A stretch of 64,000 bases of DNA from Wansuia hejianensis (GTDB taxonomy: Bacteria; Bacillota; Clostridia; Lachnospirales; Lachnospiraceae), in assembly GCF_014337215.1 (NCBI RefSeq), contig NZ_CP060635.1, positions 1,191,501 through 1,255,500 of the forward strand, written 5' to 3'. How positions within the stretch are numbered: the first letter of the stretch is position 1; each line of letters starts with the position of its first letter. Below the pieces are notes generated by a model, which did not search any database, was not told the DNA's origin, and worked only from the letters and a program-made list of their open reading frames with translations. The position numbers were made by a program, and so were the translations under genes. Below, in pieces: positions 52,047 through 60,748 of this stretch.

Positions 52047-52433
52047 ATGAAGAAACTAAAAGCAAAGAAAGACGTTGCCTGCATGGCATGTCTGGCATGC
52101 GTGGAAGCCTGTTCCGAGGCATTCTACAAGGTTGCCGATCCCAGAAAAGCCTGTCTGGAAATTATTGAGAAGAAAGGCGAGCCGAAGCCGATGGTCTGCG
52201 TTCAGTGCGGAAAATGCGCAGAGGCCTGTGAAGCCGGAGCCATCAAGCAGAACGCGAAGGGCGTGTACATGGTCGACAAAAAGCTCTGTACCGGATGCGG
52301 CAAATGCGTCGAGGCGTGTCCTTTCCACGTAATGGTCAAGGCTGAAGAAAGCCCGAATGCTTCTAAGTGCATCGCCTGCGGAATCTGCGTAAAAGCATGC
52401 CCCATGGATGTGCTGGAGATCGTAGAAGGCTGA
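52047..52433 (+). CDS. Multi-cluster 4Fe-4S ferredoxin
   Basis: 128 residues, about 20 Cys. Four CxxCxxCxxxC-type motifs: CMACLACVEAC, CVQCGKCAEAC, CTGCGKCVEACP and CIACGICVKACP, so two to four 4Fe-4S clusters. Similar to HycB/HydN-type electron-transfer subunits. No partner oxidoreductase lies next to it. AGGAGG precedes the ATG. Confidence 0.9.
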   Translation: MKKLKAKKDVACMACLACVEACSEAFYKVADPRKACLEIIEKKGEPKPMVCVQCGKCAEACEAGAIKQNAKGVYMVDKKLCTGCGKCVEACPFHVMVKAEESPNASKCIACGICVKACPMDVLEIVEG

Positions 52434-52456
52434 TTCTTCCATAAAGATTACATCTA

Positions 52457-52496
52457 AAAAGAGGCCGTTTCAACAAAGATTGAAACAGCCTCTTTT
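52457..52496 (+). terminator. Intrinsic terminator of the ferredoxin gene
   Basis: AAAGAGGC/GCCTCTTT with an inner GTTTCAA/TTGAAAC stem, then T-run. Nearly symmetric, so it may also end the chimeric gene from the other side. Confidence 0.85.
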
Positions 52497-52508
52497 TCAT
52501 CCCCTCCC

Positions 52509-54206
52509 TCAGACCGCGCCGCGTCTGTGCCGGCGGGTTTCCAGGCAGATGTAATGCTCCATTTTTTCAGCGGCTTTTATGAGCTCCACCATCTTCCGGT
52601 TACAGCTTCCCAGCCTGACCCCTGCGTTAATCACCTTTCCGCACCGGCTCATAAGCTCCAGTGCTTCCCTGTACCGTTCCCCGCTGATTTCCCGAAACGG
52701 CTCTTCCGTCACTACACGGGCAGCCAAAAGCCTGGCCAACTGATAATCAATGTCATTGGTGTACAAAATCCCTGCTGCAAATGGTATATTTTCCTTTTGA
52801 AGACTCCGGAACACAGATATCCCTGTGCCGCACGAGGACAGGACAAAGATCTCCGGCTCCCCTTCCGGCCGCGGAAGCTCGATACTTCCAAAGCAGGGAT
52901 CAAAAAAGCCGTTATCTATCTCATACAGATCCCTGATGATTTCTTCCCGGAATATTTCTTCTGGCACGCCGTAGTGTGATATGACATCTCCCTTCACACA
53001 CATGATTTTATCTGAAATCTTCTGCGCCAGGTCAATCTCATGACTTCCATCCGCCTTAATAGGAACAAACTTTACATTCGTTCCCTGTACTGACAATGGA
53101 ACACTGAAACTGTATACCTGCTGATTACTCTCATTGACATTTTCTTTTATAGTTGGTGTCTTTTCCTCATCTTCTTTGCTCCCCAGATAAATCTCACTAT
53201 ATGTGAACTTACCGGAAGCATTTGCTTTCAAATATAAGACGATATCTATCTGGTCCCCATTTACCTGCGCTGTCGATTTTTCTATATTAAACATAGGAAA
53301 TGTGGTCCCGTCCGGCTTTTGAGCATTAATTTCCGCATTCCCGGAATTGTCAGTTCCCTCAGAAATCGACATTACAGCCTGGTCCCGCAGACTATCTACA
53401 GCTGAAAACTCCAAAAATCCCTGCTCTTCTTCCATCTCCGGGATATCGCAGTAAACATCTTTATCCGTATACCAGGAATCCTCTTCCGTCACTCCCGGTA
53501 CGACAGTTAACCTCTGTCCGAGTTTTTCTTCTTCCACCTGGAAACGGAAGCTATAACCGCCCATTACCTGTTTGATTCCTTCAATTACAGGAGTCTTGTC
53601 AGTATCCTCCCTGGAACCTATGTAGATACGGTCATAGTCGTTATTCTCTGTATATACTGTGACTATTAACTGTCCTTGATCTTTTTTTAATTCTGTCTTC
53701 TGGATCTCGAACTTTCGTTCGGCCTGTGTCTCCTCAGTTTCTGCGCCTGAAATTGCCGGATTTTCGCTGTCCTCCCTGCCGTCCGGTTCAAGACTGTTCT
53801 TCTCTTCAGACTGAGCTTTACCGCTGTCTTTACCTGAAGTATCTGTATCGTCTGATCCCTCAGGCACTTTAGAAGCTTCCGGCGTTCCTGAAACTGACGG
53901 AGCTATCATTGTTTTGCCCTGCGTCGTTTTCTTGCTGTCCGCACTGCCGGTATCTGTGTCTTTCTCCGGATTCTGTGTCTGTGGACTTTGTTTACCGCTC
54001 TCCTCCGTCTCTGTCGTTTTCTGACTTTCCGAAGAGCCCGGCTTCGGTGTCAGGCTGTCATTGCCCTGGCTTTCTGTTCCTTCCTGGGGTCTGTTCTCAG
54101 TCTGGCTCTGTGTTTCCGGAGTATCCGCATACACACCTGACGCCATTCCCAGCACCATCAGCGATGACAGAAAAGCTGCCAGAAACCTCTTCATGTTTCC
54201 TTTCAT
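52509..54206 (-). CDS. Chimera: surface-protein N-terminus fused in frame to an ABC ATPase C-terminus
   Basis: 565 residues. Signal peptide (1-27), a long Ser/Thr/Glu/Pro low-complexity region, then two related ~95-residue domains, one with YDRIYIGSREDTDKTP and one with YSEIYLGSKEDEEKTP, NEAT-like or iron/cobalamin-associated surface domains. At about residue 388 (near 53042) the sequence becomes HEIDLAQKISDKIMCVKGD... through LPRPEGEPEIFVLSSCGTGI and YTNDIDYQLARLLAA to the stop. That is the switch-region-to-C-terminus part of FecE/BtuD-type ATPases with their extra domain; Walker A, signature and Walker B are absent. A deletion between two genes of one operon is the simplest cause. The cobalamin riboswitch upstream points to B12 transport. 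ATG 54206 follows AAGGAG. Probably not functional as an ATPase. Confidence 0.8.
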   Translation of the reverse strand: MKGNMKRFLAAFLSSLMVLGMASGVYADTPETQSQTENRPQEGTESQGNDSLTPKPGSSESQKTTETEESGKQSPQTQNPEKDTDTGSADSKKTTQGKTMIAPSVSGTPEASKVPEGSDDTDTSGKDSGKAQSEEKNSLEPDGREDSENPAISGAETEETQAERKFEIQKTELKKDQGQLIVTVYTENNDYDRIYIGSREDTDKTPVIEGIKQVMGGYSFRFQVEEEKLGQRLTVVPGVTEEDSWYTDKDVYCDIPEMEEEQGFLEFSAVDSLRDQAVMSISEGTDNSGNAEINAQKPDGTTFPMFNIEKSTAQVNGDQIDIVLYLKANASGKFTYSEIYLGSKEDEEKTPTIKENVNESNQQVYSFSVPLSVQGTNVKFVPIKADGSHEIDLAQKISDKIMCVKGDVISHYGVPEEIFREEIIRDLYEIDNGFFDPCFGSIELPRPEGEPEIFVLSSCGTGISVFRSLQKENIPFAAGILYTNDIDYQLARLLAARVVTEEPFREISGERYREALELMSRCGKVINAGVRLGSCNRKMVELIKAAEKMEHYICLETRRHRRGAV

Positions 54207-54330
54207 TTTCTTCTCCTTCCTCAAAGGCAAATTGCCCGGATGACGGCCTTTTGAGAGGCGGCCGGATTCCTGTCAATGTAGCTTCCCGGTACATGACAGA
54301 CTATCACCCATGAAGAAACCATAGAAGCAA

Positions 54331-54370
54331 AAATGGCATCTGTCTTCTCTGGAGAAGGCAGATGCCATTT
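54331..54370 (-). terminator. Riboswitch-controlled terminator
   Basis: AAATGGCATCTG(T)CTTCTC arms at 54331-54349 and 54352-54370 pair with one mismatch; T-run on the minus strand. Lies between the cobalamin riboswitch and the chimera. Confidence 0.8.
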
Positions 54371-54439
54371 TAAAGATACAGTTCATTTCTCGGATATTAG
54401 AAATAAACTGATCCTGTTCAGTCATCTTATGAATACACA

Positions 54440-54645
54440 CTTTCTTCGGAAGCTGTTCACTAACCTTTTCAGCAGGTTTCCTGGCTTGCAGATCTTCGCT
54501 TGGCTATGCCTTCTCACATTCTAAATGCAATGGCTTCTATAGCTTCACTCCCTGCTTACAGTGACCGGATCGCTCAGGACTTACACCTGATTCCCTTTTA
54601 ACCGGACAGATCACTCTGCCGGCACTGAAAATCCCTGTATTTAAC
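54440..54645 (-). ncRNA. Cobalamin riboswitch
   Basis: On the minus strand, in order: a G-rich stem, AAAAGGGAATCAGGTG, TAAGTCCTGAGCGATCC, GGTCACTGTAAGCAGGGAG, and GCCAGGAAACCTGC, matching the adenosylcobalamin aptamer core. A terminator follows, so cobalamin should stop transcription of the downstream gene. Confidence 0.85.
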
Positions 54646-54652
54646 TGTCCAT

Positions 54653-54681
54653 ATTATAACAGATAGAAATTATAATATCAA
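54653..54681 (-). promoter_or_regulatory. Promoter of the cobalamin riboswitch transcript
   Basis: On the minus strand: TTGATA at 54676-54681, 17-bp spacer, TATAAT at 54653-54658. Confidence 0.8.
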
Positions 54682-54801
54682 GTAATTAGGTTCTTTTTTC
54701 TACGATCTTGTTTTTCCCATCTTTCAATGCTATTATATTTTTAGCTGAATTTTCTAAACATACCACTTGTTTTTCACTGTTGATATCATGGAGGGCTACC
54801 C

Positions 54802-55449
54802 TTGACACAGACATGGAAATACCTGATTCAGACAGCCGACGGGCTGGCGGGCCAGTTCGGCGCCGACTGCGAGGCCGCTGTCTGTGACCTGATAGAATAT
54901 GCGCCGGAAAAATCCATTGTTTATATCGTCAACGGCCACGTCACAAACCGTAAACCAGGCGACGGCCCATCTGCCCAGATCCTTGCAGATCTCAAACGGG
55001 AAAACTATCTTCCCAAGGACAGGCTGGGACTGCTGAACAGCACGCCTGACGGACGCCTGCTGAAATCCAGCGTTCTCTATATACGCAACGAAAAGAGCAC
55101 CCGGATCGACTATCTTCTGACCATACACCACGATATCACCGCCCTGTCCGCCGTCAGCCAGTCACTGGAATGCCTTGTGGCGCCATATGCGCGGGACTCA
55201 GAATCAAGCGTCACCGCTTCTGCCCCGCCAAACGTAAATACTTTTCTGGACAGTCTGATCCGGCAGTCTGAAAAGCTGATCGGTAAACCCGCGGCTCTCA
55301 TGAATAAAGAAGAGAAAATAAGAGCCATACGCTTTCTCAGCGAATCAGGCGCTTTCCTCATCACACGGTCCGGCGAAAAGGTTTCCAGATTCTTTGGAAT
55401 TTCAAAATTTACGCTATACAGCTATATGGATACAAGCGGAAGAAAATAA
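54802..55449 (+). CDS. YheO-like PAS/helix-turn-helix transcriptional regulator
   Basis: 215 residues. N-terminal YheO-type PAS domain (LIQTADGLAGQFGADCEAAVCDL ... ILYI-like RNEKSTRIDYLLTIHHDIT), C-terminal helix-turn-helix (FLSESGAFLITRSGEKVSRFFGISKFTLYSYMD), as in DauR-family regulators. Start is TTG 54802, chosen because GGAGGG lies six bases ahead and the preceding ATG frame stops at once. Likely controls the two exporter genes immediately downstream. Confidence 0.85.
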   Translation: MTQTWKYLIQTADGLAGQFGADCEAAVCDLIEYAPEKSIVYIVNGHVTNRKPGDGPSAQILADLKRENYLPKDRLGLLNSTPDGRLLKSSVLYIRNEKSTRIDYLLTIHHDITALSAVSQSLECLVAPYARDSESSVTASAPPNVNTFLDSLIRQSEKLIGKPAALMNKEEKIRAIRFLSESGAFLITRSGEKVSRFFGISKFTLYSYMDTSGRK

Positions 55450-55479
55450 ACGATAGAAACCCTGGGGGAGAACGCTTAC

Positions 55480-56256
55480 ATGCAAACGGAAATCATTACA
55501 GATTACAAACTTTTGCTGGATACCGCCGTTCTGGCAGGTCAGATCATGCTGCAGAACGGGGCGGAGATATACCGCGTCGAGGATACGATTCAACGGATTC
55601 TGGAGCTGTCAGGCTTCCAGTCGACTGAAGCATATGTCACTGTCACAGGCATGTTCGTCACTCTTGACGACCCTTATCACGATTCTCTGACTGTCGTCAA
55701 GCGGATACGGAGCCGGGACACAAACCTGTATAAAATATACCTGACCAACGATATTTCCAGAAAACTCTGTGAGGGACAGCTTACCCTTAAGCAGGCGAAT
55801 TATGAACTGAAGCGCCTGCCCCGCTCACTCTATACACGGTGGCTGCGTTATGCCAGCGTTCCTGTGATATCAGCCGCATTCGCTTTGATCTTTGGCGGAA
55901 ATCACATGGATGCCCTGGGCGCCGGAATAGATGGGATCTTTTTAATCCTGTGTATGTTCCTGGGTGAACAGATCGGCTTTAATCCCTATCTATTCAACTT
56001 TGCCAATTCTCTGGTCATCGCGCTCGGTGCTCTGCTGCTCACCAAAACTCTGAGGCTGCCCATGAACCTTGACACAATTATCATCAGTACCATCATGCCC
56101 ATAATACCCGGAGCCGCCATCACTACTGCTGTCCGGGATACCTTACAGGGCGATTACCTCTCCGGCATGTCAAAGGCTCTGGAAGCCGTGCTGCTGGCCT
56201 CCGCTATCGCTATTGGTACCGGACTCGGAATGATGTTGGGAGGTGCAGGATTATGA
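55480..56256 (+). CDS. Threonine/serine exporter-like protein, larger subunit (ThrE N-part)
   Basis: 258 residues. N-terminal cytoplasmic region (GQIMLQNGAEIYRVEDTIQRIL, FVTLDD) then four to five membrane helices, DUF1212/ThrE. Half of a split amino-acid exporter; the other half is the next gene, whose start overlaps this stop (ATGA). Confidence 0.88.
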   Translation: MQTEIITDYKLLLDTAVLAGQIMLQNGAEIYRVEDTIQRILELSGFQSTEAYVTVTGMFVTLDDPYHDSLTVVKRIRSRDTNLYKIYLTNDISRKLCEGQLTLKQANYELKRLPRSLYTRWLRYASVPVISAAFALIFGGNHMDALGAGIDGIFLILCMFLGEQIGFNPYLFNFANSLVIALGALLLTKTLRLPMNLDTIIISTIMPIIPGAAITTAVRDTLQGDYLSGMSKALEAVLLASAIAIGTGLGMMLGGAGL

Positions 56257-56681
56257 TACTCCAGATTATCAGTGCCTTTATCGCCATTGCAGCGTTCTCC
56301 ATATTCATGTCTGTGCCCAGAAAACACGTCGTCTGGTGCGGGCTGCTGGGAGCCGGCTGCTGGCTGATCTATCTGCTCTTTGAGTCCCAGGGAATCATAC
56401 TGGCCACCTTTGTCAGCGCCATTTTCGTCTCTCTGGCCTCCCACATACTTGCCAGAACGTTAAAAAGCCCTGTAACTGTATTCCTGATCCCAAGCATCCT
56501 CCCCCTGGTGCCCGGAGCATATCTGTACCGCGCCGTATATCAGTTTTTCCGCGGAACCCGCTCCCAGGCAAATCATCAGCTTCTGATGACGCTGGAAATT
56601 GCCGGGGCAATCGCAGTGGCAATATTCATCGCAGATTCACTCTTTATACTGCTAAAGCGGGCGGCAAAAAGTAAAAAATAG
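56253..56681 (+). CDS. Threonine/serine exporter-like protein, smaller subunit (ThrE C-part, DUF3815)
   Basis: 142 residues with four membrane helices (FIAIAAFSIFMSVPRKHVVWCGLLGAGCW, IPSILPLVPGAYLYRAVYQFF). Pairs with the preceding gene; together they match a full ThrE. Substrate inferred from the family. Confidence 0.88.
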   Translation: MILQIISAFIAIAAFSIFMSVPRKHVVWCGLLGAGCWLIYLLFESQGIILATFVSAIFVSLASHILARTLKSPVTVFLIPSILPLVPGAYLYRAVYQFFRGTRSQANHQLLMTLEIAGAIAVAIFIADSLFILLKRAAKSKK

Positions 56682-56728
56682 CTGCACAAGCAGGCATCGC
56701 CCGGTGCTGAGATCCCCTCTCACCGGCT

Positions 56729-57109
56729 TCAGTCAGCCTCTGCCATGCACTCAATCTCTACTTTTGCCGCCTTCGGGAGCTCTTTCACCGCAACGCAGGA
56801 CCGGGCCGGATTCTCTCCCTCGAAAAATGCACCGTAAACTTCATTTACCTTTCCGAAATCCGCCATATCCGTCAGGAAAATCGTTGTCTTAAGTACCTTA
56901 GACTTATCGGTCCCTGCAGCCTTCATGATGGATTCCAGGTTCTTCAGGGAGTTCGCCGCCTGGTCCTCCACCGTTTCAGGGATGCTTCCGTCTTCCATAT
57001 TGAAGCCAAGCTGCCCGGAAATAAACAAGATCCCGTGACTTTTCACTGCCTGTACATAGGGCCCGATCGCTGCCGGCGCTTTGTCTGTGCTGATAATTTC
57101 TTTTGACAT
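56729..57109 (-). CDS. ridA: RidA/YjgF-family enamine/imine deaminase
   Basis: 126 residues. Hydrolyses reactive 2-aminoacrylate-type imines made by PLP enzymes. Family blocks: STDKAPAAIGPYVQAVK, LFISGQLGF, AANSLKNLESIMKAAG, FLTDMADFGKVNEVYGAFF, ARSCVAVKELPKAAKVEIE. ATG 57109 follows AAGGAG; the longer frame to 57154 has none. Confidence 0.93.
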   Translation of the reverse strand: MSKEIISTDKAPAAIGPYVQAVKSHGILFISGQLGFNMEDGSIPETVEDQAANSLKNLESIMKAAGTDKSKVLKTTIFLTDMADFGKVNEVYGAFFEGENPARSCVAVKELPKAAKVEIECMAEAD

Positions 57110-57226
57110 TCTCTTAATCTCCTTTTCTATTGCGGTGCCGCGGTAATGCGGCATTCCGTCTTAATCTTAATCCGTATTTCATTATACTCCCACAGGTTTT
57201 CATTTGACAAGTGGCTAAAAAATCTG

Positions 57227-57255
57227 TTGACATTTTTCCGGCAGGTGCGTACAAT
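57227..57255 (+). promoter_or_regulatory. Promoter of the BlaI/BlaR1-like operon
   Basis: TTGACA at 57227-57232, 17-bp spacer, TACAAT at 57250-57255. The BlaI-type operator lies just downstream at 57267-57278. Confidence 0.85.
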
Positions 57256-57266
57256 AATAGTAACTA

Positions 57267-57278
57267 CTACAACTGTAG
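57267..57278. promoter_or_regulatory. BlaI/MecI-type operator
   Basis: CTACAACTGTAG, an imperfect palindrome with the TACA-N2-TGTA core that BlaI/MecI repressors recognise. Overlaps the expected start of transcription, so the regulator encoded by the operon should repress itself. Confidence 0.75.
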
Positions 57279-57311
57279 AAATTTATTATTTCAACAGGGT
57301 TCGGAGGTTAT

Positions 57312-57425
57312 ATGATCTTTCTGATCATCCTGCTTTTCGCCAGCCTGATCTTTATGATTGCACTGAGTTTTCTCACTCTCTTGTGGATCGCCGGATGTAA
57401 GTTTACCAAAGGCCGGAAGAAATAA
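57312..57425 (+). CDS. 37-residue membrane protein leading the BlaI/BlaR1-like operon
   Basis: MIFLIILLFASLIFMIALSF followed by LTLLWIAGCKFTKGRKK: almost wholly one membrane helix with a basic tail. GGAGG precedes the ATG. It lies between the operator and the repressor gene. No family recognised; it may be a membrane effector or a partner of the sensor protease. Confidence 0.65.
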   Translation: MIFLIILLFASLIFMIALSFLTLLWIAGCKFTKGRKK

Positions 57426-57444
57426 CGAAAGGAGGTGTGCACGT

Positions 57445-57834
57445 ATGAAAAAACACTTTCAGACGCTGCCGGATTCTGAACTGGATATCATGCTCGCTCT
57501 CTGGAACGGCCATCCGGATATGCCCAGATCTGAAATTGAAGCACAGGTGAACCGGAATAAAAGTCTGGCTCCCACAACAATACTTTCCCTGCTGACCCGT
57601 TTGGAGAAGAAAAATTTTGTATCCGTTAAAAAGGACGGAAAGATGAATTTATATACCCCACTGGTATCCCAGAGAGACTACCGGCAGCAGGAAAGCAAAA
57701 GTGTCCTGGAGAAGCTCTACGGCAATTCCCTGAAGAATTTTGTAGTATCCCTGTATCACGGACGGGAAATCGACCGGGAAGATATTCAGGAGTTGGATGA
57801 ATTTCTGCATGGACTGGAGCAGAAGGAGGACTGA
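57445..57834 (+). CDS. BlaI/MecI/CopY-family repressor
   Basis: 129 residues. Winged-helix DNA-binding domain (LPDSELDIMLALWNGHPDMPRSEIEAQV, TTILSLLTRLEKKNFVSVKKDGKMNLYTP) and a C-terminal dimer helix (GREIDREDIQELDEFLHGL). Expected to bind the operator at 57267-57278 and to be inactivated through the downstream protease. AGGAGG ahead of the ATG. Confidence 0.93.
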   Translation: MKKHFQTLPDSELDIMLALWNGHPDMPRSEIEAQVNRNKSLAPTTILSLLTRLEKKNFVSVKKDGKMNLYTPLVSQRDYRQQESKSVLEKLYGNSLKNFVVSLYHGREIDREDIQELDEFLHGLEQKED

Positions 57835-57836
57835 TT

Positions 57837-59543
57837 ATGACTGTTGCCATTCTTCATATTCTAAAAATCAATCTTTTTGCCGCTGCCTGCATTTTTCTGG
57901 TATTGCTTCTCTCCAGACGCCTGAAGGCAAAATATTCTGCGCGGTGGAAGTATGTGATGTGGCTGATTCTCGCGGCTTACCTTCTGATCCCGCTGGATAT
58001 TTCCTCTCAAACTGCCGTATGGAATATTCCGCTTCCGGCACACGTCACTGCATCTTCCCCAGACACGGCGCCTGTATCTGATATGGCGGATGCCCCCGGC
58101 AGTACCCTGCTCGCAGGCGTGATCGGAAATGCAGAGACTGCCGTTCCCAGGCAGAATACCTCTGATATTCCCGCCGAGGCCCCGGCATCGCAGGCGGCGT
58201 TCACATTGGAGCTTCCGCTGCTGATCTTCTGTATCTGGATCACAGCCGCCTCCGCTCTGTCCATCTTCCGGATTATTTCCTGTGCTCTGGCCGGTCACAG
58301 GCTGCGCAGGTTCAGTCATCCCCTGGAAGACGATGAAATCCTCGCACTTTACAGCTCCATCCGTACGGCTCAGAAACTGTCGGGTGGACCGGAACTGCTT
58401 GTGAATCCTGACCTGTCAGGGCCGCTTTTAACCGGATTGCTGCAGCCGCGCCTGTACCTGCCGGAAAACCTGTACACGCTGAAAGAACTGGAGCTTGTGT
58501 TTTCCCATGAGCTATGCCATTACCGCAAAAAGGATATCTGGTATAAGCTGCTGCTCATGACCGTCTCCACTCTGTACTGGTTTAATCCGGCGCTTCATCT
58601 GATGGTGCGTGAGGCTGACAGGGATCTGGAATTTATCTGCGATGAAAAAGTGGCCGCCGGAAAGCTCAGCACCTACCGCTTCCAATACAACCGGCTTCTG
58701 CTCAAAACTGCAGCGTCGGCCCACGGACATCTCTACTATATATCTGCCAGCCTGAATGACGGAGCCGCTGATTTCAAACAAAGAGTGCTGAACATCATGG
58801 CGGCCGGAAAGCTGAAAGCCGGAGTGCTGCCTGCTCTGCTGCTTTCAGTCTTCCTGGCTTCTTCAAGTTGCCTGATCGGCTGCACATCCGTACCTTCTTC
58901 CGCCTCTGACTCTTCCGGTTCTTCCAGCGTTTCTTCAACCAGCACGCAGCTTCCCGGAACCGAATCCACAGACACGGAATCCCTGCAGAACGGAATTTCT
59001 GCCAGTTCTGGCTCCGGCACCCAGGCGCCGCCGGACATAAATAAAGATGCGGCACCGCCTGATCACAGTTCGCAGCCGCAGTCAGAAGCCCTGCCGTCCG
59101 ATTCAGCCGGCAATCAGGGAATCACTCTTTCCGACGGCGAACCAAGGCCATCCATTGCCCAGCTTAGCGGGCAGACCGGTGAATCTGCTGAAGTACAGCG
59201 GACCGTGGAGCTCTATGCCGGCGAATATAAGGACAGCCGTTCTTATGGGGACAACCCGAATTGCCCGGACAACTGGTGCAGCATTATCATTTATAATGTT
59301 ACTGCTTCCTCCTTCGATTTTTTCATACAGCAATACCAGCCGGAGAAGCAGAGCAGTGTAGTGGTTTTTAACCCTCATAGAGCTATATTCATCGATGACG
59401 GCCAAAGGGCTGCCTATTATGGGAAAGAATATGACCTGTTCTTTTCCTTTGAGAATATTACAGATCTCTCTGTCAGCGGCTTTGAAACCACAGACGGATG
59501 CGTCTATTCCAACAATTCCATTCCCGGGCATGAATTTTCATAA
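57837..59543 (+). CDS. BlaR1/MecR1-like M56 membrane protease
   Basis: 568 residues. Four membrane helices, zinc site HELCHYRKKD near 223, and ICDEKVAAG. After a fourth hydrophobic segment (around 330) comes a long Ser/Thr-rich linker and a ~100-residue outer domain (AEVQRTVELYAGEY ... SIIIYNVTASSFDFFIQQY). The penicillin-binding sensor domain of BlaR1 is absent, so the signal is unlikely to be a beta-lactam directly. Starts 3 bp after the repressor stop. Confidence 0.9.
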   Translation: MTVAILHILKINLFAAACIFLVLLLSRRLKAKYSARWKYVMWLILAAYLLIPLDISSQTAVWNIPLPAHVTASSPDTAPVSDMADAPGSTLLAGVIGNAETAVPRQNTSDIPAEAPASQAAFTLELPLLIFCIWITAASALSIFRIISCALAGHRLRRFSHPLEDDEILALYSSIRTAQKLSGGPELLVNPDLSGPLLTGLLQPRLYLPENLYTLKELELVFSHELCHYRKKDIWYKLLLMTVSTLYWFNPALHLMVREADRDLEFICDEKVAAGKLSTYRFQYNRLLLKTAASAHGHLYYISASLNDGAADFKQRVLNIMAAGKLKAGVLPALLLSVFLASSSCLIGCTSVPSSASDSSGSSSVSSTSTQLPGTESTDTESLQNGISASSGSGTQAPPDINKDAAPPDHSSQPQSEALPSDSAGNQGITLSDGEPRPSIAQLSGQTGESAEVQRTVELYAGEYKDSRSYGDNPNCPDNWCSIIIYNVTASSFDFFIQQYQPEKQSSVVVFNPHRAIFIDDGQRAAYYGKEYDLFFSFENITDLSVSGFETTDGCVYSNNSIPGHEFS

Positions 59544-59553
59544 CCAGACGCCA

Positions 59554-59580
59554 AAGGGGCATCCTGCACGGATGCCCCTT
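59554..59580. terminator. Bidirectional terminator between the BlaR1-like gene and nagA
   Basis: AAGGGGCATCC pairs perfectly with GGATGCCCCTT. Confidence 0.85.
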
Positions 59581-59587
59581 AATCTTT

Positions 59588-60733
59588 CTATTCAGTCGCT
59601 GCAGGCAGCTTTTTTCCTTTTAAAATCACCTGACGCAGGCTCAGATCCTTCTGGTCCAGCAGTACCAGGTTTGCTTTCTTACCCGGCGTGACGCTGCCAT
59701 ACCGGCCATAAATCCCCACACTCCGGGCCGGATTCACCGCTGCGCACCGGATGGCTGTCTCCAGCGGAATGCCCATCTGCTGCACTGCTGTGCGGACACA
59801 ATCCATCAGGTTCGTGGCAGAACCCGCGATGGTCCCGTCTGCCAGAATAGCTTTCCTGCCGCGGACTGTAACAGCCTGACCTCCCAGTTCATATTCTCCG
59901 TCCTGAAGCCCCGCCGCCATCATGCTGTCGCTGATCAGGATCACACGTTCTTCTCCAAACATCCTGAAAGTGTTCCGCACAACTGCCGGGTGTATATGAA
60001 TTCCGTCACAGATCAGTTCTGCCTCACAGTCTTCATGGTCGGCCGCCGCCCCTACAGGTCCCGGGTCCCGGTGTGCTAAGGGGTTCATGGCATTATACAG
60101 GTGCGTCATGTGATGCACGCCTCTGTTCATCGCCTCATCCGCTGTCTCATAATCCGCAGCCGTATGGGCAATGGAGATGACTGTCTCGTCGTGAAGGGAG
60201 TCAATAAACTCCATGGCGCCTTCCACCTCCGGCGCCAGCGCCACCAGGCGGATGCATCCTCCGGAAGCCTCGTTCAGCCGCCGGAACATCTCCACATCCG
60301 GCCTCTGGATATATGCGGGGTTTTGCGCTCCTTTTTTGCTCATGGAAATAAACGGCCCTTCCATATTGATTCCGCACAGATCCGCCTGCCCTGGATATTT
60401 TTCCTGCTCCCGGCGGTATTTTTCAGCCGCTTCACAGATACCCCTCAGCTTTTCCTCGCCATAGGTCATGGTAGCCGGGACGATGGAGGTGACCCCCACA
60501 GAAGCCTCATAAGCCGCAATAGCCTGGATCGCTTCTTGCGTTCCGTCGCAGAAATCGTATCCCACACAGCCGTGAAAATGTATATCCGTCAGGCCCGGAA
60601 CAGCGAAACATCCGCTTCCGTCAATGACCTCCCCTTCCGAAGCCTCTTCTGTGAAAACGTCTCCCTCTATGAAGACATCCTTCTTCTCAAAAACGTTCTC
60701 TTCCGTAAAGACATATGCATTCTTAATGATCAT
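59588..60733 (-). CDS. nagA: N-acetylglucosamine-6-phosphate deacetylase
   Basis: 381 residues, amidohydrolase fold. Removes acetate from GlcNAc-6-P. Metal and active-site residues: GLTDIHFHGCVGYDFCDGT, GINMEGPFIS, ISIAHTAADYETADEAMNRGVHHMTHLYNAM, ILISDSMMAAGL. Last gene of the amino-sugar unit, ends at a shared terminator. Confidence 0.95.
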   Translation of the reverse strand: MIIKNAYVFTEENVFEKKDVFIEGDVFTEEASEGEVIDGSGCFAVPGLTDIHFHGCVGYDFCDGTQEAIQAIAAYEASVGVTSIVPATMTYGEEKLRGICEAAEKYRREQEKYPGQADLCGINMEGPFISMSKKGAQNPAYIQRPDVEMFRRLNEASGGCIRLVALAPEVEGAMEFIDSLHDETVISIAHTAADYETADEAMNRGVHHMTHLYNAMNPLAHRDPGPVGAAADHEDCEAELICDGIHIHPAVVRNTFRMFGEERVILISDSMMAAGLQDGEYELGGQAVTVRGRKAILADGTIAGSATNLMDCVRTAVQQMGIPLETAIRCAAVNPARSVGIYGRYGSVTPGKKANLVLLDQKDLSLRQVILKGKKLPAATE

Positions 60734-60748
60734 CCGCTTTTCTCCAAA

